DNA of 17,250 bases from contig LSSL01006232.1 in NCBI GenBank assembly GCA_001953115.1, positions 1 to 17,250 on the forward strand, given 5' to 3'. Below, in pieces: positions 1 through 8,994 of the stretch. The DNA is from Smittium mucronatum. Its lineage: Eukaryota; Kickxellomycota; Harpellomycetes; Harpellales; Legeriomycetaceae. Position numbers and translations under genes: made by a program. Position 1 is the first letter of the stretch. Every line of letters starts with the position of its first letter. Under the pieces are notes generated by a model, which had not been told where the DNA came from, searched no databases, and worked only from the letters and a program-made list of their open reading frames with translations.

Positions 1-299
1 AAAATATGCAAACTTATTTGCTAATAATATTGAATCATAACCAAGCCCCTATGAATCATAGCATTTTTTGTTCTTAGTATGATTTTTATTTACAACACAT
101 TTTTTAGTATGTTGTTTTTCTATATTATACAATCCTTTTATGGGTTCAATTTAATATTAATCAAAGATGACTTCTTTCTATTTATACTTGCCTTTGAGAT
201 TTTGGATAAAAAATTATAACTAAAGGTGATGGATTAGAACATCATTTTTTTATAAAATTAGCTAAAAAAATAAAGTATTTGTGGGAATATAGCCTCCAT
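1..299. other. AT-rich DNA without a gene
   Basis: No open frame of useful length is visible on either strand. A short direct repeat (tgaatcata near 30-38 and again near 51-59) is present, but repeats of this size are common in such AT-rich DNA. No tRNA, promoter motif or inverted-repeat element was found by eye. Confidence 0.6.
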
Positions 300-900
300 T
301 TTTTTTATATCTTAGTGTTTTATTGGTTTCGCAGAAATTTCAATTCAGTGTGTCTAATATTCTGGTACACTAAATTTACAAAAATATATTTTTTGGCTTC
401 GAAAATTAAGCCAATGGAAAGTTGATTTTTAAGCTGAAATCAATTACGGCATAGATATTTGCTTTGAGAATGGCACAAAAAGACCCGTCGAGGATGAAAA
501 AGTTAAATAAAACTAAACTTTTATACGATCTGTGGCCTTTGTTCTGATTCAGTTCGCTGTTTAATCTAAAAAAAGACAATGGTAACACGATATAAATAAT
601 TTTGACCGATAATTTTTCATTTTATTTTTTTGCGGATTTTTCTACATTTCATCATTTTTTTCTTCTAAACCTGTCTTAATATTAACGCCAAACATATTGG
701 AATTCAAAACAACAATACTGTCCTTCGATAAATTTATAATTTGGCAATACGGCATAAACGCCAGTCAAATATCATGATTGCTGCAATATAGGGTGGATTA
801 TATCAGATGATGGGTGTAATTCGGTTTCCTCTAGACATTCAGCCAGTAGATTGATAGGGAAATAAATAAGCGCTGAAGGAATCTATTTTTAATATTCCCG
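300..900 (-). pseudogene. Less AT-rich block with broken coding-like frames
   Basis: This block stands out from its surroundings: the lines between 661 and 900 have roughly 30-40 % G+C against 10-20 % nearby. Read on the minus strand from about 890, one frame stays open for about 40 codons and includes the string ECLEETELHPSSDIIHPILQ; it then meets a TGA and continues with few stops to about 705. A further open stretch of 60 codons lies at 406-588. Other frames of the same stretch also look protein-like, so the true frame is not certain. I do not recognise the family. The composition and interrupted frames suggest a decayed gene or transposon that has not yet drifted to the local base composition. 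A non-coding RNA or simple composition noise remains possible. Confidence 0.25.
393..414. repeat. Short hairpin, 7 bp stem
   Basis: TTGGCTT (393-399) pairs with AAGCCAA (408-414) around an 8-base loop. It lies inside the less AT-rich block. No run of U residues or neighbouring gene gives it a role, and it may be chance. Confidence 0.3.
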
Positions 901-2461
901 CTATTCATCTTATTTTTTCTGTTTAATATTTCCTTCAAATAAAATTCTGTACAAAAAAAAGTGAAATAGTTAATTATCGGATTTTTGATAGTAAAAAATC
1001 AAACTGCTGACATAATATAATTAATCCAGTTAATAAAAATACGGTTTTCAAAGTTTAATAAACAATTTTGATGAGTAACATAAGTGCAGCTTATTAAATC
1101 CCAATATAGCCTTTTAATTACTCTCTTGAATAGATTTAAAACTGAAAACTTCTTTTGAAAATTAAGAAACCTCAAGAAAAACCATTGGCTCTATTATGAA
1201 TTTTTAAATAATACGATTTTAATAGGGTATTCACCACTAAAAGTATTAGAGTATTAATTGTGCAATAATTACTAATTTGAATACTTAATTATCGGTCAAT
1301 ATAAAAATAATGCGCAAAAAGATTAATATTGTGCAAATTCGCTAAATTTTGAGTCATTTTGATTAAATGTGTAGAAATTTTAATTTCTTCTATTCCAATA
1401 CTCCTCACACAAAATTGAAGATAATGCAATATTTTTAGCACTTATTTATCTCTATACATGCATCACTTATGCCCTGTAGCCACAACACGGTATTCAAAAC
1501 ATATGAAGACCTACTATATTTATTTGATTTTGATATATGAATAAAAAAGAGTTTATAAATATTATCTATATCATAATTGAATCATACTTTCAACTAAACT
1601 TTTTTCGATCTGATAAAATCTTATAATTTTCTTGATTTATTTTAAATTGAAAATATTTTTAGAAATGACAAACATATTTTTATTAATAATTATAATTTCA
1701 GTAAAGGCTATACGAAATTTAAATAAAATCATTCTATTATCACGAATGGTAAAATCCGATTTTATTACAATTTTTTGTTATATCGGGAGAAGAAACTTTA
1801 AAAACACTATCCCGAACAAATATTTTTAATGACTGATAGTGATAATACTGCTGGTAAAATGTTTTCCATTGCGCCATCCTCAAATTAGCAAAAAAAATTA
1901 TTAAGTATGTTATTATCTGAAAATATACTCGTATAAATAAATGATCTTGATGTATTTTTCCAAATAAACTCTTGAGTTAAGACTTATATTCTTGTTTAAC
2001 ACGATAAGATTTAGCTTTAATTTAAAATATTTTTTTAATTTTATTTTGTTGTTTTTAAAAATTAATACTCATGAGTATAATTTTAACATATATCCCCCTA
2101 ATTTCCAAACGCAAAAGTTTCCAATTTATTTATTTTTTCAAATCTTTTTTACGACTTAGATTGAAAATCGCAAATGTTATGAAATATCTGCCGTAATGAC
2201 TATCCTATATTCAAGTTTTTGTTTTGGTATTATTAAATTGGTTACAATTTAATGTGTTGAGTTTTTTGTCTTATTATAATCTTGGATAAATAATAACCAG
2301 CTTTTTTTAATCAAGATTAATAGATTTAAAGTTATTTCTTGGTTTTTATTTATAGTTCAGACAGCTATTTCCATTTGTTATTAATATTAAAAACTCATTT
2401 TGTGGCTTTTTTTTATATAAAATTCAAATTTAAGCTAATTGAAAATTTTTATTTGTTTATA
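901..2461. other. AT-rich DNA, no supported gene
   Basis: Only short, low-complexity open stretches occur here. One at 1632-1829 (+) is rich in I, F, L and N and matches nothing I know. The single structured item is the palindrome at 2058-2084. No tRNA, no transposon end and no conserved protein motif were seen. Confidence 0.5.
2058..2084. repeat. Palindrome / cruciform-capable sequence
   Basis: Positions 2065-2078 form a perfect 14-base palindrome (ATACTCATGAGTAT). With one bulged A at 2064, the arms extend by six more pairs, AAAATT at 2058-2063 with AATTTT at 2079-2084. The palindrome has no loop, so it would extrude only as a cruciform or act as a symmetric protein-binding site. No adjacent gene suggests a function. 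Confidence 0.45.
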
Positions 2462-2713
2462 ATGCTTAAATACATTATATTTTTAAATATAGTGACAGAA
2501 AATTATATATATTTAAAAGGAAAAAAAGAGTTAGATAGATTCAAAAAGTTAAATATAGATCATCAAAAAAGCTTTTTTGGAGCTTTAATTTTGTATTCTG
2601 CGTTCATGAATATTTTTAAAACTTTTTCTTTTTTGGACCTAAAAAGAAACTTTTTAATGGAAATTGGTAGAACCTATTATCAGAGAATATATATTGCTTT
2701 AGGGTTTGATTAA
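2462..2713 (+). CDS. Unrecognised short open frame, possibly a gene fragment
   Basis: From the ATG at 2462 this frame encodes 83 residues and ends with TAA at 2711-2713; the frame is open upstream to about 2339 but without an ATG. The product begins MLKYIIFLNIVTENY, has a charged stretch rich in K, D and R near residues 18-30, and ends ...RTYYQRIYIALGFD. It is less repetitive than other open stretches in this desert, which is the only reason to list it. There is no recognisable domain, no clear signal peptide and no partner gene. A CCC- or GGG-like microsporidian start signal is not visible upstream. It could be a remnant of a longer gene, or chance in AT-rich sequence. Confidence 0.15.
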   Translation: MLKYIIFLNIVTENYIYLKGKKELDRFKKLNIDHQKSFFGALILYSAFMNIFKTFSFLDLKRNFLMEIGRTYYQRIYIALGFD

Positions 2714-3315
2714 TATATTTTTTAAAAAAAAAAAGATAAAAATTTTCTGTTCGAATTTATACAATGCTTTTTGCTTTTAATATCATTAATTCTATTAAAC
2801 TCTTTTTTTTTAGATAATTTTTGATAAGTTTCTATTTATAATTAGTTATTTATAATTAAATTTACTAACAAAAATAATTAAATATGTATAAACCAAAGAA
2901 ATTATTGACCTATAAAATGAAGTTTCACTACCCCCCCCTTAAAATTGTGGCTTATGGTTCATTATGTTTTTTTAATTTTAAAAATTGAGTAGAAATTTTA
3001 GATTTTTTAAATAATGTTTGTAATTCATGTATTTTATAGAATATGAAATTAGCTAAAAGTCATTAGCATTCAATATTTGCACCCCTTTGAATTTCTTTAC
3101 ATTAAATTTAAGTTTTATAAGTAGCTTATTTATATTTCTCAATTGGAGGATTTTTATCAGTGACATAGTATTTCTTTTAATTTTTAAATTCAATTATAAT
3201 TTATTTTAGTCACCGTTTCAAATTATCCAACTTCATACGAAATGAAAAATAAAAATCGATACACCAAATAGTGGTATATTTTTTGAAATAAATAAATTAA
3301 AAATAAAATTTAGAT
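2714..3315. other. AT-rich DNA with a C8 tract
   Basis: No gene is seen. Eight consecutive C residues occur at 2931-2938, striking in this background. C-rich signals sit just upstream of many microsporidian start codons, but the only ATG shortly downstream opens a frame of 12 codons, so no promoter call is made. Confidence 0.5.
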
Positions 3316-3390
3316 TAGGGGTGGTCAAATCACTATCTTTGGCTTGCATGAGGCTCTTCGGGCGTTTTTTTATGTCCCGTAGACAATTTT
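3316..3390 (+). mobile_element. Probable hAT transposon terminus
   Basis: The sequence begins TAGGGGTGGTCAAATCAC and continues with short G+C-rich words (GGCTTGCATG, AGGCTCTTCGGGCG) and CCCGTAGAC. This resembles the ends of Buster/ZBED/GTF2IRD2-type hAT elements, which typically start (C/T)AGGGGTGG and carry GGCTC-containing subterminal repeats; that comparison is from memory. The eight bases before it, ATTTAGAT (3308-3315), fit the nnnTAnnn target pattern known for that hAT group. I found no matching inverted terminus and no second ATTTAGAT downstream, so the other end is lost, drifted or outside the window. It could belong with the hAT transposase fossil at 7.3-9.0 kb, but about 4 kb separates them. 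Confidence 0.45.
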
Positions 3391-5381
3391 CCATAAAATT
3401 TCAATTAATAAATATTATTATATAAATATTTATAAACAGTAGTCTAATAGTGTTTTTATATGGAATTATATGATTATATTCGTATTATTATCTTTAAATT
3501 ATCTTATATGATATATTTAAATCTACTAAAATTAACAATTATAGAATAATTTTAAAATTTATACATACTTATATTAGATTAAAGACTAGAAATGAATGAG
3601 AGATATCAAATAGTCATTTAAATGATCTTTTAACAGACTAAAAAATGGTTAGAATTTTTTTCTCTTTTTTTTATAAACCACTTCCGTATTTGTATTGATA
3701 TTTCTAGATTGAATTTTAAAAAAACATTATTTTAATTTAAGATCGATTAAATTTTTGCTGCAATTAAACCTAAAATCTCGTCCTTTTGAAAGAATTATTA
3801 TCAAATTCAATTGATATTATTCTTTATTTTGACTTAAATTGAAAAAGTTAAACATATCATGTGATAATTAAGTTGGTCCAAAGAGAAAAATCAATACTAG
3901 AATAGAAAATTTTCAAACAAGATAGAGTTTAATAGGTTTAATTCTTGAAATTAAAAATGAAGGAAATATTTTTGTTAAAAATAATTATAATTCTGTCTTG
4001 AGTGGATATATTTAAGCTAAATTAACGAATTGATAATGTAAATTCAAGTTAAGAAAAGATAAATTAATTGAATTAAAAATAAAATACAAAGCTAAACGCA
4101 TTTATTTTAGTGTAAAATCGAATATTCAAAATTTTATTTGTAGCTAATCATGCAGCAACTTAAATACTAAATAAAAGGCCGATATTTTAAAGTGATCTAT
4201 TTTATTTCTTTACAAGCCTCTTTTATCTTATCCAGATTGATTGGAAAAATACAAAATATTTAAATCAAATTACATACATATCCCAAATTTAATATCCGTT
4301 AAATACAAGTTTTTTTTTCTCGATGACATCTTCAAATAATTTTATTGGATAAAATTTGAGAATATAACTCACCATTCAAAAGAATAGCATCAATTATGTA
4401 AATCAAAATATATGTAAAAAAGTCACATCATTAGTATCCAATTTCTAAAATTATTTTTTATTTAAGAAGAATTTTATTATGATAAAAATAAATACCGAAT
4501 AATATAAAATTATTTTAGGAGAGGAAAGTAATGTTTTAATTGATAAAAAAATTCGTAAATTTTCATTTAATTACTAGGTATAATAAAAAAAATCTTCGTT
4601 TTATTCTTTACTATTCTTTTAAAATTTAGCAATATTAATGAAGATTTATTTAATCAAAAATAGGAATTTTTTTTATAATTCTATTACGGACAGAATATTA
4701 ATTAATGGCGAATCGTTTATACTGAAATTTTAAAAAATCAATGATATACATTATATCACAATTTTAGTCATCATAATAAAGAATTTATTGGTGACTTTAA
4801 TTTTTTTAAAAAAAATACAAAAAAGTGAAAAAATTTATATCAATTTATATTTGAAAATTTGTGCTTTAGATAAGCCAGTTTTTGATAATGATTTTTTTAT
4901 CAATTTTCACAATTTTTTATAAAATTATTTGATTTAAAATACTTTATAATTAGATTTGAACATAGTATTTTTTAAAAAAATCTATACCAAAATCAAAAAT
5001 AGGCTAGTCAAAATAAGAGAACTAAATTTTATGAATATCGATAATTTAGAAAATCATATCAATTTTTGGTTGAATCAAAAGCTACAAAAGAGTTTTAATT
5101 CCTGTTTATTCCTCTAACATTAATATTCTAGAATATATCGAAACCTAAAAAAATTCCAAAATATTTTTCGAAATCGAAAAATATCCACATAAACAACAAA
5201 CTTAGATTATTTCAACAAGAATAATCTCTTTAGTACCGGTGTTTAATTATTTCGATAATAATTTTATGTTAAAAGCAATTTTCATGGTTTATAATGATTA
5301 TTATAAGTTATAACTTTGAGTTTTCAAAACATTCATTAATGAATAAAAAAATGATTACTATTTAAAGCGAGGTATTTAATG
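3391..5381. other. AT-rich gene desert
   Basis: About 2 kb in which I see no gene, RNA gene, inverted-repeat element or readable protein remnant. Homopolymer A and T runs dominate and all frames are interrupted often. Confidence 0.55.
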
Positions 5382-5560
5382 GAGAATAGGCAAAAGATAA
5401 TACCAAAGAAAATATTTTTTCGTGTATATAATGAGCAGAGGGGATTTTTGGAGCCATGATAATAAAAAACAAATTTTATCATCCAAAATGGATAAAAAAA
5501 AATACAAAGATGACATAGGAAGTGTCGTAAATATAATTGAACTGATTTAAAAAGTCAAAT
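5382..5560 (+). pseudogene. Possible N-terminal fragment of a hAT transposase
   Basis: An ATG at 5382 opens a 26-codon frame containing ENR, a KKIFF cluster and EQRGFLEP before TGA and TAA. A second open piece follows in another frame, with KKKYKDDIGS and NIIELI before a stop. In GTF2IRD2/ZBED-like transposases, the N-terminal BED zinc-finger region has ENR...W..YFF followed by a KYDKYTG-like segment and a basic helix, so the order is compatible. The zinc-binding Cys and His residues are not visible. If real, it would be the front of the fossil at 7.3-9.0 kb, separated by about 1.7 kb of inserted DNA, or a second hAT copy. Chance similarity is a serious alternative. Confidence 0.18.
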
Positions 5561-7269
5561 TATTATTCGTGAAAAAAAGAAATTAGAAAAAATTAGATTA
5601 TTTTATTTTTAGAAATCAAGGATCTGGATTTCTTAAACCATCTGAATTGGTGCTAATACATTGGATTGTTCATTAATTCAACCTATGAGATTTTTAGAAA
5701 GGATCAAAGATAAATTAAAGATAAATATACCTAATTGATAATTGTCATTATAATAAAATTTACCAACAATTCAAAACTTTAATAAAATAATCAGAAGGAT
5801 CCTATATTTCAAATTTTAATAAAGTAAAATAAAATGTTACTAATGGAAAAAGAGTGTAAGTTTATATCATAAATCTGAGGCTGAAGTATTTGAAAGGAAT
5901 GTATTTCCAGAAAAATGAATATAGGAGTTTATTTTAGATGCAAAAATATCATATGGTTTTCCAAAAATTGATATTTTCAGAAATCTGGACTCAATGGCAA
6001 AGATATGATATGAAAAAGTAACTTTAGTTATAAATAAAAATATAAACACCTCATAGGAATATTATTTTCATTATACGAATTCATAAAAAAGAGAAAGTGT
6101 GATCTATTTATGTTGATTTCTTGTTGAATTAATAAATATAAAACTTATTAAAGCAAAATAAAAGAAAATAAAAGCGTCATAGAGAAAATATCTAAAAGTT
6201 CGAGTTTCTTCATGATATTGAATAAAACTAAATTCAATTCTATATTATAAAAATATTATATAAACATAAATTAATTATAATATAATGTTTTTTTGTAATT
6301 GCATAAAGTATATATGAAATGGAAGTTAAAAAAAAAACATTTATAGCTAATAAAATCTGATTATATTTTCGTTGCTCAGGGTTTTTCAAAAACCTATTAT
6401 CTGTAGCAGGTGGTCGATATAGCCTAAAAAACATACCAAATAGAGGCTTAATATCGTAAATATAATGAAACTTAGTCTTTATACACATTTAAAAATAAAA
6501 TTTTATCGTTTTGTGTGTTCATAAAATATGTTTTTTGATTGCAATGCATAAAAATCTTACATATTATGAATCCAGTTAAATTTAGGCTAATTATTTTGAA
6601 TTTATTTCACCAACTAAATTCTATGATTTATATTACATTAGGATTTAACCTACCATATTAATTAAAAATAAAGTCTATAAATTTTTTTATATTATGAAGT
6701 ATAAAAAAAAGTTCGCTGACCCAAAAGATTATTATTGTTATTTGATATACCATAGATATCAAAAATGTGATTTCAACTTTTAGCTTTGATAGATTTGGAT
6801 CTGAAAGATAGATTATAATAGATTTTAACTATTCGAAAAAAAAAAATTTATCCCTGGTTTATTAAAATAAAAAATATCATAATGAGATTGATTCTTATTT
6901 TGGGATTTAAAATGATGAATTGATTCAATCACATAAGTTTATTTTTTGAATTTTAAAATACACCTAATGGTGTCATCAAAATAATTGAAATTTTTATGGA
7001 TCAGATTTTTTATATTCACCATTTTTAGGAATAATTCAACTGTGATTATGTTGCCCATTTTTTCCCAAAAATATCTGAAATTAGGTAAATTACATCTCAT
7101 TAAACTTATTAAAGTGTTTTTTGTGCGTAAGTTTATGTTTAAATAATTAACGCTATAGTTTTAGATACTGATTTTGAGTTTTTAAATATATCCAATAAAA
7201 TAATTTAAAAATATAAAAGAGAAAAAACTTTGATTTAATAAGAATGCAGCTTGGAATTCACCTGTTATG
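5561..7269. other. AT-rich DNA with scattered open stretches
   Basis: Open stretches occur at 5867-6049 (-) and 6240-6488 (-). The second has an ATG and a compositionally varied core (PPATDNRFLKNPEQRKYNQ) but hydrophobic low-complexity ends. I recognise neither. The plus strand of 5879-6030 also reads protein-like with stops. Nothing here supports a gene call. Confidence 0.4.
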
Positions 7270-8994
7270 TGATTTCAGCAACTTGTATTGTCCGAAAATG
7301 CTTGGATAAAAAAAAATGAGCTTGTGAAAAAACAAAAAAGCTTGGAAAAAATTAAATCCTTTGGGATTAAAAATTAATCATAAATAAAAAAATGAATCTG
7401 TGTTCTGAAGATGAAAATTTTTAAAAAATTTCTTAGTTTTATTGAGACCCTATATCCAGAAAAAGTTATATATAGTTCAAAATTTTTTCGAAAAATTCAT
7501 AATGTTATTCTCGATTAAAAGCTATCGCAAATTTTTTTGATTATTTTTTATTTCGAATCACCAGATAAAAGCAAAATTTCAACATTGACTCCAAAGTATA
7601 ATTTTTTATCATTATGTTATTTTAAAATTTAAAAAAATAAAAGAACTAGCAGCGCTATAAATACTAAAAGATAAAACATGCACACAAGATTTCAGGGAGC
7701 TATTATAATGGGGACTTCATTTAAATATACCCTTTTTTCATTTCAATAGACATTTTTTTTTGTAACTGTGGGGTCATTCTTATAACCAATAATTCACTTT
7801 AACTTATAAGAATTGGTATATGTCATTATTGGTGAAATCCTATTGTTATTAGATATTATAACTTTTTTCTTTTTGATTGATATAAAAAATTATTCAGTCC
7901 AATAATAACGCTTTTTACATTTTCATTAAAAAAATAATCCCACAAATCTAAAAAAAGGGTCTATTGGAATGAAAAAAAGGTTCTATTATAATGAAAAAAC
8001 CTGTAATTAATTGATATGAATTTCAATAAATCTCGATATTTAAATCTGTAAAACAACAGATGGAGCTTCAGAAGCTTTTTATAAACATGAATTATGAATA
8101 AAATTGGTTTGAATTGAGGCATTAAAATTCGCTGAGAACTGAAGTTAAATTTTTATTGCATATTGTATCAGTATCTTTTATGACCAAAGTATTTTAAAAT
8201 GAATATAATTTTTATTATGATAATTAAAAAATGAGCTTTGCTAAGGAAAAAAGATTGAATAAACTTCAGTCCTAAGGTTATCATAAATCACTTGACTCAA
8301 AATATAATGACTTAAAATTTTATTCAGAGTTAAAATAGCTGAGACGTATGAAAATGTTAAAAGGAGTATTTTATTTGAGAAGAAAAACCATTCTTTACAA
8401 GTAAAATTTTATGTAATATTGGAAGAGAATAGTTGGATTTTAGGTTTTGCGTTCTTATATAAAATATTTATTCACCTAAATATTTTAAACACTCGAAAAA
8501 AATCTAAACAAATTAAAAAAAAATTATGGTATTATTTCTGAATTTAAAATTGAAATTGGGATTTTTGATTGGCAGTTTGTGAAAGAAATATTCTCTCGTT
8601 TCACTATATTGAAAACGCAAAAAGATATGAAATGATAAATTCAGAATAAATATATATCTTCGATTTTATATTTAATTTGAATTTTATAGTATGATCAAAG
8701 GTATTTTAAAAAAAGCGCATATTTTTTTTAAATTTATATAATCATTATCTGTATTTTTAAATCTATTGCAATTAAATTGATAAATAGAGAAAAAAAATCA
8801 TGACACAAAGTTAAAAAATAATTTAATCAAGTTGGATTGATAGAAATTTTCAGAAAATATTGAAAAAAGGGAAATGCGCTAAATTTTATAGATTTGCTTC
8901 TATTAAGAATTTGATATCTGGAAGCACTATCACTTATGTACAGCTTTTTAGTAATGTTAAGGTATTAAATACAAATAATAAAACTAATAACTAA
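7270..8994 (+). pseudogene. Decayed hAT transposase, GTF2IRD2/ZBED-like
   Basis: A hAT transposase would cut and paste its own element in the nucleus. Here it is dead, with many stops and frame changes, but family landmarks appear in the expected order. IFKKFLSFIETLYPEK lies at about 7414-7464, matching the family's F.KKCL...E..CPEK. IKELAAL...LKDKT with a DFRELL tail lies at 7637-7705, matching EELA.L.SLK.TT...D. TTDGAS lies at about 8053-8070, matching the family's VTTDGA. LDSKYNDLKFYSELK...LRR..MLKGVFYLR lies at 8261-8402, matching SEYGD..Y.SEVRWLSRG.VLKRF..LR. ENSWILGFAFLYKIFIHLNI lies at 8425-8484, matching W..DLAFL.DIT.HLN.LN. VKEIFSRF...KTQKD lies near 8579-8626. The C-terminal dimerisation motif SGSTITYVQLFSNVK lies at about 8918-8961, matching FGSTYLCEQLFS.MK. 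About 480 codons remain after removing the inserted MITE, near family length without the BED finger. Family motifs are recalled, not searched. Confidence 0.82.
7730..8003. mobile_element. Mariner-type MITE inside the hAT fossil
   Basis: This 274 bp element has no coding capacity and is flanked by TA at 7728-7729 and 8004-8005. The left end reads CCCTTTTTTCATTTCAATAG; the right end, reverse-complemented, reads CAGGTTTTTTCATTATAATA. The similarity extends inward about 45 bases to a shared TGTGGG (7767-7772; complement at 7938-7943). The right terminus carries a second, inner copy of the end motif, giving a 22 bp near-tandem duplication (7950-7971 and 7972-7993, 19 of 22 identical). A 9 bp perfect inverted repeat (ACCAATAAT 7785-7793, ATTATTGGT 7825-7833) lies inside. 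It splits the hAT reading between DFRELL and TTDGA, where the family needs only a few dozen residues. TA flanks, small size and T-rich TIRs fit a Tc1/mariner-derived MITE; in AT-rich DNA the TA alone is weak. Confidence 0.6.

Noticed and set aside
1632..1829. Open stretch of 65 codons on the plus strand
   Set aside because: Starts at a non-ATG codon, is dominated by I, F, L, N and K, has no motif, and is within the length expected by chance in this composition.
2745..2765. TGTTCGAATTT resembling a tRNA T-loop
   Set aside because: No T-stem, acceptor stem or anticodon arm can be built around it.
2931..2938. C8 tract as a microsporidian-type promoter signal
   Set aside because: No open frame of more than 12 codons starts nearby.
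5867..6049. Open stretch of 60 codons on the minus strand
   Set aside because: Short and unrecognised; the opposite strand is equally readable. The plus strand contains a FPEK string that recalls the hAT PEK motif, but flanking landmarks are absent.
6240..6488. Open stretch of 82 codons with ATG on the minus strand
   Set aside because: The middle is varied but both ends are low-complexity hydrophobic; no domain, no start signal and no conserved neighbour, so not called as a gene.
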